This document shows positions 35,961 through 44,881 of a stretch of 64,000 nucleotides of DNA, piece after piece; within the stretch, counting starts at the first letter, position 1; every line of letters starts with the position of its first letter. The translations under genes and the position numbers were made by a program. The notes below the pieces were generated by a model. The model was not told the DNA's origin and searched no databases. It worked only from the letters and a program-made list of their open reading frames with translations. This stretch comes from Rhodococcus tibetensis (lineage in GTDB: Bacteria; Actinomycetota; Actinomycetes; Mycobacteriales; Mycobacteriaceae): the NCBI RefSeq assembly GCF_024438035.1, contig NZ_JANFQF010000014.1, positions 1 through 64,000 on the forward strand, in the 5' to 3' direction.

Positions 35961-38528
35961 ATGGTCCTGACGTGGCCATCCATCCAGCGGGGGCCCGAGA
36001 TGAGCGCCCTCGGGCGGGATTCGACGCGCGGTGTTGTCATCGTCGGTGCGGCGGGGGTGGGAAAGACCACCTTGGCGCAGAAGATCGTGTGCGAACGCGA
36101 CTGCGAGGCAGTGTGGGTCGTCGGTACGGACTCGTTACGCGGCGTCCCGCTGGGTGCATTCGCTTCGGTGGTGAATATCGGTGCGGCACCGGATCCCGAC
36201 ACCGCACTCACGAGCGCTGTGATCGCACTCCGAGCATTCACCAAAACCCTCGTCGTCGACGATGCGGACCGGCTCGATCCGCTGTCCACCACTCTGCTCC
36301 GATGCGTGATCGACGATGGAGGTGTTCGACTCGTGGTGACGCTCGGCGGCCGTGGATCACGCCCGACCACCGCGATTCTCGCCGACGGCGTCCTGCATCG
36401 AGTCGAACTCGACGCGTTCACTCGTGACGAAGCGGTGCGCGTGATCGAAACTGCTCTCGGCGGACCCATGGATCACGTCGGCTCGCAATGGTTGTGGGAG
36501 GCGTCGGAGGGAAACCCGCTCTACCTACGTCATCTCGTCGAGGGGTCATGGGAGTCGGGCCTGTTCGAGCGGTCCGACGGCGTGTGGAGGTTGCGATCGC
36601 GGCCCGTTGTCAGCACGGAGCTCGCATCGCTGCTCGGGTCGCGGTTGCGGAACGTGCCTCCCGACGTGCTCGACGTGCTCCGGCTGGTGGCTCTGGAAGA
36701 GGGCATAGACGTCGACGTCCTCCAGCGCGCCACGTCGCCTGACGCCGTCGCTGCCGCACACTGCTGCGGACATCTACGGCTTCGCTCCCAGGGCCCGGGC
36801 TGCGTCGCGACACTCAGCCATCCGATCCTGGGGGAGGTGCTGCGCGAGCAGATGGGCGTGCTGGCCGCCCGCATACTGCGAGGACGGATCGTTCGCGCCC
36901 ATCTCGCAGGTAGGTCGCCGGGCGACACATTGCGGCTGGCAACTCTCGCGCTAGACAGTGACGCCGAGATCGATGTCGCCCGATCGGTCGAGGCGGCCGA
37001 GTCCGCGCTCGACCTGTGTGAGTATGCGCTCGCCGAGCGTCTCGCCCAGGCGGCCCTGTCCCGAGGAGGTGAGATCAGAGCGGCGATGGTCGCGGCGCGG
37101 GCGATGACGTGGCAAGGAAGGGTGAATGATGCCAACACGCTGCTCGCGGCCTTCGATCCTGTTGAGATGTCCGAAGCCGAATCGCTCACGTGGGGGATGT
37201 GGCGTGCCACGGCCTTGTTCTTCGCCGACCGGGAGGCCGCCGCGCGGGAGAAGCTGGCCGACATGCGTGCTCGCGTGACGAGCCGCCACGGATGGGACGT
37301 CGTCACGTCCGTGGAGTTGACCTTCGACTTCTTCGCCAATGACGTGCCGCGATCGCTCGAGTTGACTCGAGCCCTCTTCGGGCCCGGAGAAGGTACGCCG
37401 TCGGCTTTGGCGCTGGCAGCATCAACCGGTGGCGCAGCGCTGGCGCGGGCAGGCCACACAGATCAGGTCCGAGGTGTCACCACGCGCGGTGCGGAGGCGG
37501 CGAAGGAGGTGGGATTCATGCTCGGGCACATGCAGATCGGCGTTGCCGAGGTGTTCGCCGCCACAGTATCGGGACAGCTCGACACCCTCGATTCGGTGCT
37601 CGAACGCTACGTGCCGACCCGCCAGGGCAGATCGAACTGGGTGGTCGACATGTACATTCGCGGTCTTGCTCACCTCGCAGTGGGTCGTGCGGCCGACGCA
37701 GAGGATCAGTTCCGGCGCGGTCGGGCCGCGGCGATGGGCGGGGGACCCCCGATCTGGCTGACCGCGAGCGTAATCGGACTGTGCCAAGCTCTGGGCATGC
37801 AGGAGCGGACCGATGATGCCACCGAAGCACTGGCTGCTGCGGAGTCGTCGTTCGGTGCCCACATGGCGTCGTTCGAACCCGATCTGTTGCTCGCACGCGC
37901 CTGGGTGCTGGCGGCGCGAGGCGAGCATCGTGAGGCAATCGCGGCCGCACGCAAGGCTGCAAGACTGGCTCACGCCGGGTCGATGTTCGGTGTCGAGACA
38001 GTGGCCTTGCACACCTCGGTCCGATTCGGAGACCGATCTGCCACGGGCCGACTGCGGGCACTGACCCATTCGGTGGATGGTCCCTTGGTGCGCGTGGCTG
38101 CCGCTCAGGCGCACAGCTTCGGTGTGCGGGACGGTCACGGATTGGACCGCGTCGCAGCGGAGTTCGAAAGGATGCGCGCATGCCTGCTTGCAGCTGATGC
38201 GGCCGCGCAGGCTGCAATCGTGCATCGGCGGCATGGTGACGATGCCAGTCGGCAGCTGTCGGCGGCAGCAGCCCGTAGGCTCGCCGGCCTGTGCCCCGGT
38301 GCGAAGACACCCGCGTTACGTGCACTCGATAGTCCTTCGTGGCTGACACCTCGTGAAGTCGGCATCGCCTCGCTCGTCGTGATCGGTATGACCAACCGGG
38401 AGATCGCTCAACGATTGACGTTGTCGGTACGCACCGTCGAAGGTCACGTGTATCGGATGTCCACGAAACTCGGCGTCGACAATCGGAAATCGCTGGTGAG
38501 CAGACTCATGATCGGTCCCGACTCCTAG
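35961..38528 (+). CDS. STAND-ATPase LuxR family regulator 2
   Basis: An 855-residue paralogue of the regulators at 23390 and 38525. The P-loop GAAGVGKTT is at residues 29-37 and Walker B is LVVDDADRLD. A long helical sensor region follows, then a C-terminal LuxR helix-turn-helix (MTNREIAQRLTLSVRTVEGH). It shares the N-terminal pattern W-P-x-I-x-R with its paralogues. It is isolated from the hydrolase genes by the terminator and has its own leaderless promoter. It ends tail to tail with LuxR 3, and the two stop codons share CTAG. It probably senses a different input from its paralogues while recognising a similar DNA site; this is inferred. Confidence 0.83.
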   Translation: MVLTWPSIQRGPEMSALGRDSTRGVVIVGAAGVGKTTLAQKIVCERDCEAVWVVGTDSLRGVPLGAFASVVNIGAAPDPDTALTSAVIALRAFTKTLVVDDADRLDPLSTTLLRCVIDDGGVRLVVTLGGRGSRPTTAILADGVLHRVELDAFTRDEAVRVIETALGGPMDHVGSQWLWEASEGNPLYLRHLVEGSWESGLFERSDGVWRLRSRPVVSTELASLLGSRLRNVPPDVLDVLRLVALEEGIDVDVLQRATSPDAVAAAHCCGHLRLRSQGPGCVATLSHPILGEVLREQMGVLAARILRGRIVRAHLAGRSPGDTLRLATLALDSDAEIDVARSVEAAESALDLCEYALAERLAQAALSRGGEIRAAMVAARAMTWQGRVNDANTLLAAFDPVEMSEAESLTWGMWRATALFFADREAAAREKLADMRARVTSRHGWDVVTSVELTFDFFANDVPRSLELTRALFGPGEGTPSALALAASTGGAALARAGHTDQVRGVTTRGAEAAKEVGFMLGHMQIGVAEVFAATVSGQLDTLDSVLERYVPTRQGRSNWVVDMYIRGLAHLAVGRAADAEDQFRRGRAAAMGGGPPIWLTASVIGLCQALGMQERTDDATEALAAAESSFGAHMASFEPDLLLARAWVLAARGEHREAIAAARKAARLAHAGSMFGVETVALHTSVRFGDRSATGRLRALTHSVDGPLVRVAAAQAHSFGVRDGHGLDRVAAEFERMRACLLAADAAAQAAIVHRRHGDDASRQLSAAAARRLAGLCPGAKTPALRALDSPSWLTPREVGIASLVVIGMTNREIAQRLTLSVRTVEGHVYRMSTKLGVDNRKSLVSRLMIGPDS

Positions 38529-41128
38529 CGGCAGGTCCCCATCGCGACGGTCTCGGCCATCTCGTCACGATCACGCACATCGAGTTTCATCAGCACGTGG
38601 TAAACGTGTCCTTCGACTGTGCGTGCCGATACACCCAGTCGTTGAGCGATCTCCTTGTTCGTGAGCTCGCCGGCTGCAAGTGCAGCCACGGCCCTTTCGC
38701 GGGGTGTCAGCGGTAGCGGGGCAGCCGATGTGAATATTGCGGGGGTCCAGGCGTCGTCACACTTCTGCGCCAGTGCATATGCCCGCGTGGAGGAGCGGAG
38801 TTCGTCGCGGCGATTACCGGCATGACGGTATGCCCCCGTAGCGTGGGCGTACGCGTCCGCAGCCAGAAGAGAGGCACCCAGGGATTCGAATTTCATAGCA
38901 GCAGCGACCAATCCATCACCGTCGGAGTCGGCGAGTGCGGACGCATGATCCACCATCGGGCCGATCAGCAGCCCGTCGACGGCAATCGAGAGGGCGTGCA
39001 GCTGAACGGCCGAAGCGCTGTCCCCGAACCGGACGGCCGTATGCGCTGCCTCCGCGGCAACGGCGAGAAGACCCGCCTCCTCTGCGTCGGCGGCAGCACG
39101 ACGTGCCAACCCGATCGCGCGGCCGAGGTTACCGGAAGCGGCGGAGATCCAGGCTCGCGAAATCGCAACGTCGGATCGGTAGAGATGTCGGTGTTCGCCC
39201 AAGGACGCCTCTGCCTGCTCGAGCGCGCCAACCGCCTCCCGGGTCTGTCCCGAGACAGTGAGGACCCGGGTCAGGAGAAGGTTGGTGACGACCCGCCGTT
39301 CGGGACTGGATGTGTCGAGGACCGCTGCGGCTTCCGTCAATCTCTTGTGTGCGTCACCGATTCGTCCCCTGGCCAAGTCGAGTTTCCCGACCAGCGAGCT
39401 GATGCCGAACCATGCGGCATCGTGGTGTCGCGCCAGCTCGAGGTAGCGGTCGGCAGCCAGTTGTGCCTCTGCGAATCGACCTGTGTAGATGAGCGCCGTG
39501 ATATGACCGTGGCCGATGGAGAACCGCAGCACAGCTGTGTCGGGTTGAGTGAGGGGGAGCGATTCATCGGCCAGGAGGGCCGCCTCATCTCCGTGTCCCA
39601 TCATCGCGAGACCCATGCAGCTCGCGCTCGCCGCCCACATTTTCGCGGCTGAGGAAGCGTTCGGAGAGTGGCGAACCCGAGCCGCGGCCTCCGTTGCTGC
39701 GACTACCCGTCCGGCCGAGACGTCGATGGCCGCGCGCGCCGCCTCCACACAGTGGCGTCCTGCTGGACCGGCGACATGTGTGTAGGCAGTTCTCAAAATC
39801 CTGTATGCGCTGGGGAGCGCGTCGAGGTTCCAGAACAGGTTTCCCGCCCTCAGCACTGCCCACCGGGTGTAGTCGGATTCCGGCCTGTTCACCGGATCGA
39901 GTGAGGTCAGGACTTGTTCGGCCTCGCCGCCTCGGTCCGTCCACGCCAGTGCGCCTGCGCGAAGGAGCTGAGCCCGGAAGCCGGCGCCCTCGGCCGACGC
40001 CGCAAGCGCGAGTTCTTCTGCGGTGGCGAAGGAGCAGAGCGCAGTCGCATCCGCGGCAGCCGCGGTGAGCGACTGCGGACTTCGATGATGGTCGGTGCCG
40101 ATGGAGAGTGCAGCAGCCCGAATGCGCGTGAGCGGCTCCCCGGCGTCCGCGCCGAGTAGCGTTGCGAGTTCCCCACGGATGCGGCGTGCCTCCGCATCAT
40201 CCACCTGCTGTCGCACAACCTCCCCGAGGAAGGGGTGCGCCAGCCGCGCCACAACAATCCCGCCTTCTGTGCAGAAACGGACCAATCCGGTGCATTCGAC
40301 CGCCAGCATCGACTCTGTGCTGGTCAGCGCCTCGAGAACTGCCACGTCGAGAGGTTCACCGAAGGCTACTACCGCGAGAGCCCGTTCGGCGGCCGCCGGT
40401 GCTGCTGCACACCGGTGACGCAGATGCAGTGCGCATTCATCGGTGATGGTGGGCTCGCCGCGCAGTTGCCAGATGCTGTTGCAGCAGATCAGCCGGTCGT
40501 CGGCCAACGAACCCTCCACCAGGTGACGAAGAAAACGAGGATTTCCCTGCGATGCCGCCGCGATCCGCGCCGAAGTCTTGCTGTCCACAGGGCCCCCGAG
40601 TGCGGCGATCAGGACGGTATCAATCTCGTCACGGCCGAAGCAGCCGAGGGTGACTCGGGAGAATCCGCGGTCCTTCCAGAGTGCCGAAATTGCCTCGGGG
40701 ACCGGCACTCCCGTCTGAAGCGCGACTACCAGCGAGAGGGTGTGAGTGGTGGCGATCTGGTTCAGAATGTCGGCCGAGAGCGGGTCGAGTAGGTGTGCAT
40801 CATCCACCACAACGGTCCCGTTCCTATTTTTATCTGTGACCGTCCGGCAGATTGTCGACAAGGTCACTGCCGCATTCCAGGGGTCGGGGTCGGGGTCGGA
40901 GATGACGCCGGAGAAGGCCCCGAACGGAGTGCTACTCGTAGTCGCGTTGCCGGCGAGCCAGGTGGTTGGGCCATCACAAGACTTCACGAATTCCGACACC
41001 AGTGTCGTCTTTCCCGCGCCCGAGACACCGTCGACGATCACTCCCCGGGGGCCGGTGGCGCAGCCTACGGCCTCGGCGATCGCTTGTGCCTCTGCGCGCC
41101 GCTCGATCACCGGCCACGGCTGGTGCAT
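38525..41128 (-). CDS. STAND-ATPase LuxR family regulator 3
   Basis: 867 residues from ATG 41128. I chose this start because the protein then begins MHQPWPVIERRAE, matching both paralogues, and because a TAGGCT -10 box lies 13 bases before it. The frame extends to 41338 but would overlap the neighbouring gene. The P-loop GVSGAGKTT is at residues 34-42 and Walker B is VVDDAHLLD. The C-terminal LuxR helix-turn-helix is LTNKEIAQRLGVSARTVEGH. It lies downstream of, and in the same direction as, the TIR-WD40 operon, with its own promoter. It is probably an activator of the shared-operator genes, alone or with its paralogues. Confidence 0.83.
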   Translation of the reverse strand: MHQPWPVIERRAEAQAIAEAVGCATGPRGVIVDGVSGAGKTTLVSEFVKSCDGPTTWLAGNATTSSTPFGAFSGVISDPDPDPWNAAVTLSTICRTVTDKNRNGTVVVDDAHLLDPLSADILNQIATTHTLSLVVALQTGVPVPEAISALWKDRGFSRVTLGCFGRDEIDTVLIAALGGPVDSKTSARIAAASQGNPRFLRHLVEGSLADDRLICCNSIWQLRGEPTITDECALHLRHRCAAAPAAAERALAVVAFGEPLDVAVLEALTSTESMLAVECTGLVRFCTEGGIVVARLAHPFLGEVVRQQVDDAEARRIRGELATLLGADAGEPLTRIRAAALSIGTDHHRSPQSLTAAAADATALCSFATAEELALAASAEGAGFRAQLLRAGALAWTDRGGEAEQVLTSLDPVNRPESDYTRWAVLRAGNLFWNLDALPSAYRILRTAYTHVAGPAGRHCVEAARAAIDVSAGRVVAATEAAARVRHSPNASSAAKMWAASASCMGLAMMGHGDEAALLADESLPLTQPDTAVLRFSIGHGHITALIYTGRFAEAQLAADRYLELARHHDAAWFGISSLVGKLDLARGRIGDAHKRLTEAAAVLDTSSPERRVVTNLLLTRVLTVSGQTREAVGALEQAEASLGEHRHLYRSDVAISRAWISAASGNLGRAIGLARRAAADAEEAGLLAVAAEAAHTAVRFGDSASAVQLHALSIAVDGLLIGPMVDHASALADSDGDGLVAAAMKFESLGASLLAADAYAHATGAYRHAGNRRDELRSSTRAYALAQKCDDAWTPAIFTSAAPLPLTPRERAVAALAAGELTNKEIAQRLGVSARTVEGHVYHVLMKLDVRDRDEMAETVAMGTCR

Positions 41129-41135
41129 ACCAACG

Positions 41136-41141
41136 AGCCTA
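41136..41141 (-). promoter_or_regulatory. -10 box TAGGCT, leaderless LuxR gene
   Basis: On the minus strand TAGGCT starts 13 bases before ATG 41128. It supports that start and matches the promoters of the two paralogues. Confidence 0.5.
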
Positions 41142-41204
41142 GTCGGTTTGTTTCCAGTCCGGAACCGTGCCGCATCGGTGGACGCCGAATCCGACGCAGC
41201 ACAC

Positions 41205-41732
41205 TCACGTGAACGTAATGGCGAGAAATGCGGAGATGTAGGCAAGCCCGAAGAGGATCGGGATCCACTGCTCGATATGCGACAGGGGCCAGTACCGGGA
41301 CCGGTCGTTCCCCTCACCCAAGGCCCACCATTCGGCACGCCAGAACGGCGAGGCCGGGAGGCGTTCCTCCAGGGCGCCGACGACCTGATATTTCGCGCTG
41401 TTCAGGAGGCGGTAACTCCGAACCAGATAGAACCAGGCAAAACACTGACCGAGCACCGCGATCAGGGGGATCACCAGCCACCACGTCCTGTCCGGAAGTG
41501 GGATTCTTCCGAAGGCAGCCACGAGGGCGAAGATGCCGGTGTTGAGGCTCAGGAAAAACGAGTTGGTCAGGCCTCGTCGGGCGCTGACCCGGTCGGCCAT
41601 CTCCACGTAGATCCGGTATTGATCGAGCACCGCGCTCTCATAGGGGATGGTGCGGCCATGAGGTCCCGTCTTGTCTTGCGGGTCGTTCCAGAGTCGGTGG
41701 CACAGCTCGGATCGGTGATCGTCGGCTTGCAT
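41205..41732 (-). CDS. RipA-like/SLATT-like membrane protein
   Basis: 175 residues. The N-terminal 40 residues are soluble. The next part (LDQYRIYVEMADRVSARRGLTNSFFLSLN) resembles the RipA-family octameric membrane proteins and SLATT-type effectors. Three hydrophobic segments follow, near residues 63-80, 85-105 and 155-175. TAGGAGG lies six bases before the ATG. It is 40 bp downstream of the TIR-WD40 gene in the same direction, so the two form an operon. Small multi-pass proteins next to TIR or nucleotide-sensing proteins often act as membrane-perturbing effectors. That role is inferred here. Confidence 0.65.
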   Translation of the reverse strand: MQADDHRSELCHRLWNDPQDKTGPHGRTIPYESAVLDQYRIYVEMADRVSARRGLTNSFFLSLNTGIFALVAAFGRIPLPDRTWWLVIPLIAVLGQCFAWFYLVRSYRLLNSAKYQVVGALEERLPASPFWRAEWWALGEGNDRSRYWPLSHIEQWIPILFGLAYISAFLAITFT

Positions 41733-41772
41733 CGTCTACCTCCTACCGGCATCGGCCGGATTGTGCGCGCCT

Positions 41773-44643
41773 TCACTTCCCGGTTGGGGTGTCGTCGGCG
41801 GGAATCGGAAGTCCGGGGCAGACTTCGACATAGTCGATGTCGGGGGAAACCCATTCGCGCCACTGCCGGTGGCTCAAATTCATGGTGAGCTTGGTACATA
41901 AGGTGGCTGCCCAATCTGCCGGTGTGATGGCCCATTGCCAGATCTGGCCGTCGACACCGCCGGAGACAACCGACCCGCCGTCCGGGCTGAATGCCACACT
42001 GCGCACCACGTCCGTATGTCCGCTCATCGGCGGGCCGATCGGCATGCCCGTGTCCGTGGCCCACAGCCGTACCGAGCGGTCGTAACCGGCGTAGGCGATG
42101 AGGCGGCTGTCCGGGGCGAAGGCCACGCTCGCAAGCGGACCCGCCTGTCCGTTCAGAGGTTCGCCGACCGGTTGACGAGTTTCGGGATCCCACAGCCGGA
42201 TGGTGCTGTCGATACCGCTGGAGGCGATCCGCTTCCCGTCCGGGGCGAATGCCACGCTCGTGACCTCACCATGGTGTCCTGTCATCGGTTCGCCGACGGG
42301 TTGGCGGGTGTCGGCGTCCCACAGTCGGATGGTGCCGTCGTTGCCGCCGGAGGCTATGCGCCGCCCGTCCGGCGCGAACGCCACGCTCACCACTGCATCC
42401 TGGTGTCCGGTCATCGGTTCGCCGATGGGTTGACGGGTGTCGGCGTCCCACAGTCGGATGGTGCCGTCGATACCGCCGGAGGCTATGCGCCGCCCATCCG
42501 GGGCGAACGCCACACTGAAAACAAAGTTCTGGTGTCCGATCATCGGCTCGCCGATGGGTTGGCGGGTGTCCGCGTCCCACAATTGCACGGTGCCTGACTG
42601 TGCAGCCGTGCCGTTTGACGCTGGGGCGGAACTGCCAGAGACGATGCGCCGTCCGTCTGGGGCGAACGCCACGCTCGTCACCACGCCTTGTCCGGATATC
42701 AGTTCGCCGATCGGCGCACTGATATCCGGGTCCCACAGCTGCAGGGTGCCGTCAGAACCCCCGGAAACGAAACGCCGCCCGTCCGGGGCGAACGCCACGC
42801 TTAGAACACTGCCTTGGCCGGCCGAACCGATTTCGATATCCCACACCCGTACCGTGCCTTCGTCGCCACCGCCAGAGATGACCCGTTGGCCGTCCGGGCT
42901 GAAGGTTGTAGAGAAGACCCAACTTTCGTGTCCGATAAGGGGTTCCCCGAGCGGTTCTCTGGTGTCGGCGTCCCACAGCCGGACGATGCCGTCGGCACCG
43001 CCGGAGACGATCCGTCTCCCGTCGGGGGCGAATGCCACACTCGCCACTGCACCCGCGTGTCCGGTCATGGGCTCCCCAATGGGTGCTCCGGTGTCGGCGT
43101 CCCACAGCCGTACGGTGCCGTCACCGCCGCCGGAGGCGATGCGCTGGCCGTCCGGGGCGAATGCCACGCTCACGACCATGCCGTCGTGCTCGGTCATGGG
43201 TGAGCCGATGGGTGCTCCGGTGTCTGCATCCCACACTTGTACGGCACCATGGACGGGTCCGCCGGAACCGACAACGAGGCGGCGCCCGTCCGGAGCGAAT
43301 GCCACGCTCAAAACCATCCCGTCATGCTCGGTCATGGGCGCACCAAGAGGTGCTCCGGTGTCCGCGTTCCATACCTGAACTGAGCCGTGATTGACCAAAC
43401 CGCTCGAAGTCATTTCACTCGAGCCAATGACGATCCGCCTTCCGTCCGGACTGAACTCCACGCTCGACACCTCACCGAGGGCCACGGTCATCGGTGTGCC
43501 GAGTGGTGCCCCGGTGTCGGCGTCCCACACCCGAACCGTGGTGGCGCCGCCGGACGCGATGCGCCGCCCGTCCGGACTGAACCTCACAATGACCACCTCG
43601 CCCTGGTTTCCGGTCATGGGCGGGTCGATCGGCGTGCCGGTATCGGCTTCCCACAGCCGTACGGTGCCGTCGGCACCGCCGGTGACGATGCGCCGCTCGT
43701 CCGGCGAGAGCGCAATGTCCTTCACGTCCGTTGCTGTGGTCTCGGCGATGTCGAGCAGCTCCTTCCGTGCGAGTACCGCGTCGAGCAGGGCAGCCTGCTC
43801 TGGTTCGGAGGCGATCGACTGCGCGGCCAATATCTGTTTCAGCGCGCGTGCGTCACCGCCGGGTCGGGCGCCGGCGAGCATGGACTGGCCTTCCGATACC
43901 AGCCGCAGGGCAATCGCCTGGTTCCGCTGGCGTATCGACTCCTGCCGTTGCACGAATGCGATCGTCGCCGCGACGACTGCGAGGACAGTCAACAAGACCA
44001 GGCCGGTGATGGCGGCTCGCCGTAGGCGCCGGAAGCGTCGTTGTTCGCGTAGATCCTCACCGGCAAGTTCGTACTTGGGCTTGCCGTGGATGGGAGCGGC
44101 CAGATCGGTGATTTTCTCCCGGAAGATTGGTGACGCGGGATCCCACGGCGCGTCCTCGGTGACGTCGACATAGAAGGGCTCAGCGGCGAGAATCCCCGGC
44201 TGGGTCAGGACCGGCAGGGCCACATCGGACCGGTCCGGGTCGAACCGCCCAGATGCCTCGTCCCAAGTCAGATGCCCGCCGGTAACGACGAACAAGAGCC
44301 GGTCCGGTCCATGCCGCTCGAGCCAGTGGGTGACCTCCTTGTTCACCCAGCCCGACGCGACCGAATCGGGCGACAGCACCACGATCAGGTACCGGGCGCG
44401 GCCCATCGCCTCGGTGACCCGGCCCCACAGGTCGGGACTGGCGATCAGATCAGTGGCATCGCGAAATACCCGCAACGCATGCAGCTGGCCCATTCGACGG
44501 CCGATGCGGTGCAGACCCTTCTGGATGCCGGCGGCGACCGGCCGATCATCGTGGGCGTAGGAAATGAAGGCGTCGTACTCGAACCGCTCTTCTTGCCCGC
44601 GAGCCTGCTGCTTCTGTGGAGCGTGCGCGGCCTGAGCACACAT
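41773..44643 (-). CDS. TIR-transmembrane-WD40 protein
   Basis: 956 residues. The TIR domain is at about residues 20-165 (YDAFISYAHDD start). Glu103 in SGWVNKE occupies the place of the catalytic glutamate of TIR NADases such as SARM1 (WVHKE), so NAD+ cleavage is plausible. One transmembrane helix is at about 210-231. A helical linker is followed by 14 WD40 repeats (about 300-935), enough for two seven-bladed propellers. The TIR part is cytosolic. Bacterial single-helix proteins of this plan would place the propellers outside or in the cell envelope, unless the helix is a hairpin. GGAGAG lies seven bases before the ATG. The shared operator is 84 bp upstream, and the membrane protein gene follows in the operon. 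Confidence 0.85.
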   Translation of the reverse strand: MCAQAAHAPQKQQARGQEERFEYDAFISYAHDDRPVAAGIQKGLHRIGRRMGQLHALRVFRDATDLIASPDLWGRVTEAMGRARYLIVVLSPDSVASGWVNKEVTHWLERHGPDRLLFVVTGGHLTWDEASGRFDPDRSDVALPVLTQPGILAAEPFYVDVTEDAPWDPASPIFREKITDLAAPIHGKPKYELAGEDLREQRRFRRLRRAAITGLVLLTVLAVVAATIAFVQRQESIRQRNQAIALRLVSEGQSMLAGARPGGDARALKQILAAQSIASEPEQAALLDAVLARKELLDIAETTATDVKDIALSPDERRIVTGGADGTVRLWEADTGTPIDPPMTGNQGEVVIVRFSPDGRRIASGGATTVRVWDADTGAPLGTPMTVALGEVSSVEFSPDGRRIVIGSSEMTSSGLVNHGSVQVWNADTGAPLGAPMTEHDGMVLSVAFAPDGRRLVVGSGGPVHGAVQVWDADTGAPIGSPMTEHDGMVVSVAFAPDGQRIASGGGDGTVRLWDADTGAPIGEPMTGHAGAVASVAFAPDGRRIVSGGADGIVRLWDADTREPLGEPLIGHESWVFSTTFSPDGQRVISGGGDEGTVRVWDIEIGSAGQGSVLSVAFAPDGRRFVSGGSDGTLQLWDPDISAPIGELISGQGVVTSVAFAPDGRRIVSGSSAPASNGTAAQSGTVQLWDADTRQPIGEPMIGHQNFVFSVAFAPDGRRIASGGIDGTIRLWDADTRQPIGEPMTGHQDAVVSVAFAPDGRRIASGGNDGTIRLWDADTRQPVGEPMTGHHGEVTSVAFAPDGKRIASSGIDSTIRLWDPETRQPVGEPLNGQAGPLASVAFAPDSRLIAYAGYDRSVRLWATDTGMPIGPPMSGHTDVVRSVAFSPDGGSVVSGGVDGQIWQWAITPADWAATLCTKLTMNLSHRQWREWVSPDIDYVEVCPGLPIPADDTPTGK
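41920..43720 (-). repeat. Tandem WD40-coding repeats, about 126 bp each
   Basis: Within the TIR-WD40 gene, about 14 units repeat with a period near 126 bp. Segments such as GTGTCGGCGTCCCACAG (plus strand) recur at blade boundaries. Some adjacent units (about 42160-42560) are close to identical, indicating recent duplication or gene conversion. Confidence 0.8.
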
Positions 44644-44726
44644 GGGTTATCTCTCCGCTCTCCGGCCGGTGCCGAGTTCCGTCAACGGGATAATCTGAGC
44701 CTGGCGCATGTGGGCACGGATATCGC

Positions 44727-44742
44727 GAGTAGTCCACTACTC
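44727..44742. promoter_or_regulatory. Shared operator, site 5 (GAGTAG-N4-CTACTC)
   Basis: Perfect 6-bp arms around TCCA, 84 bp upstream of the TIR-WD40 start. It is the only copy on the far side of the cluster. It also lies 140 bp upstream of the divergent alpha/beta hydrolase gene, which it might affect. Confidence 0.7.
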
Positions 44743-44881
44743 AGCTTTTCGCAGCAAGCGTGGGCCATGTGCCGGTGAACTTCGAATCGACCCGGGAGGA
44801 ACCGCACCCGGTGCTCCGCGATTGTGGCCGTCCCCATATCGTGACCAGCAGGACGAGGTCCTTAGTTGTTACCGTGACACC

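Noticed and set aside
42200-43400. Tandem repeats in the TIR-WD40 gene as a CRISPR array
   Set aside because: The units are about 126 bp, coding and in frame with WD40 blades. There are no uniform short repeats with unique spacers.
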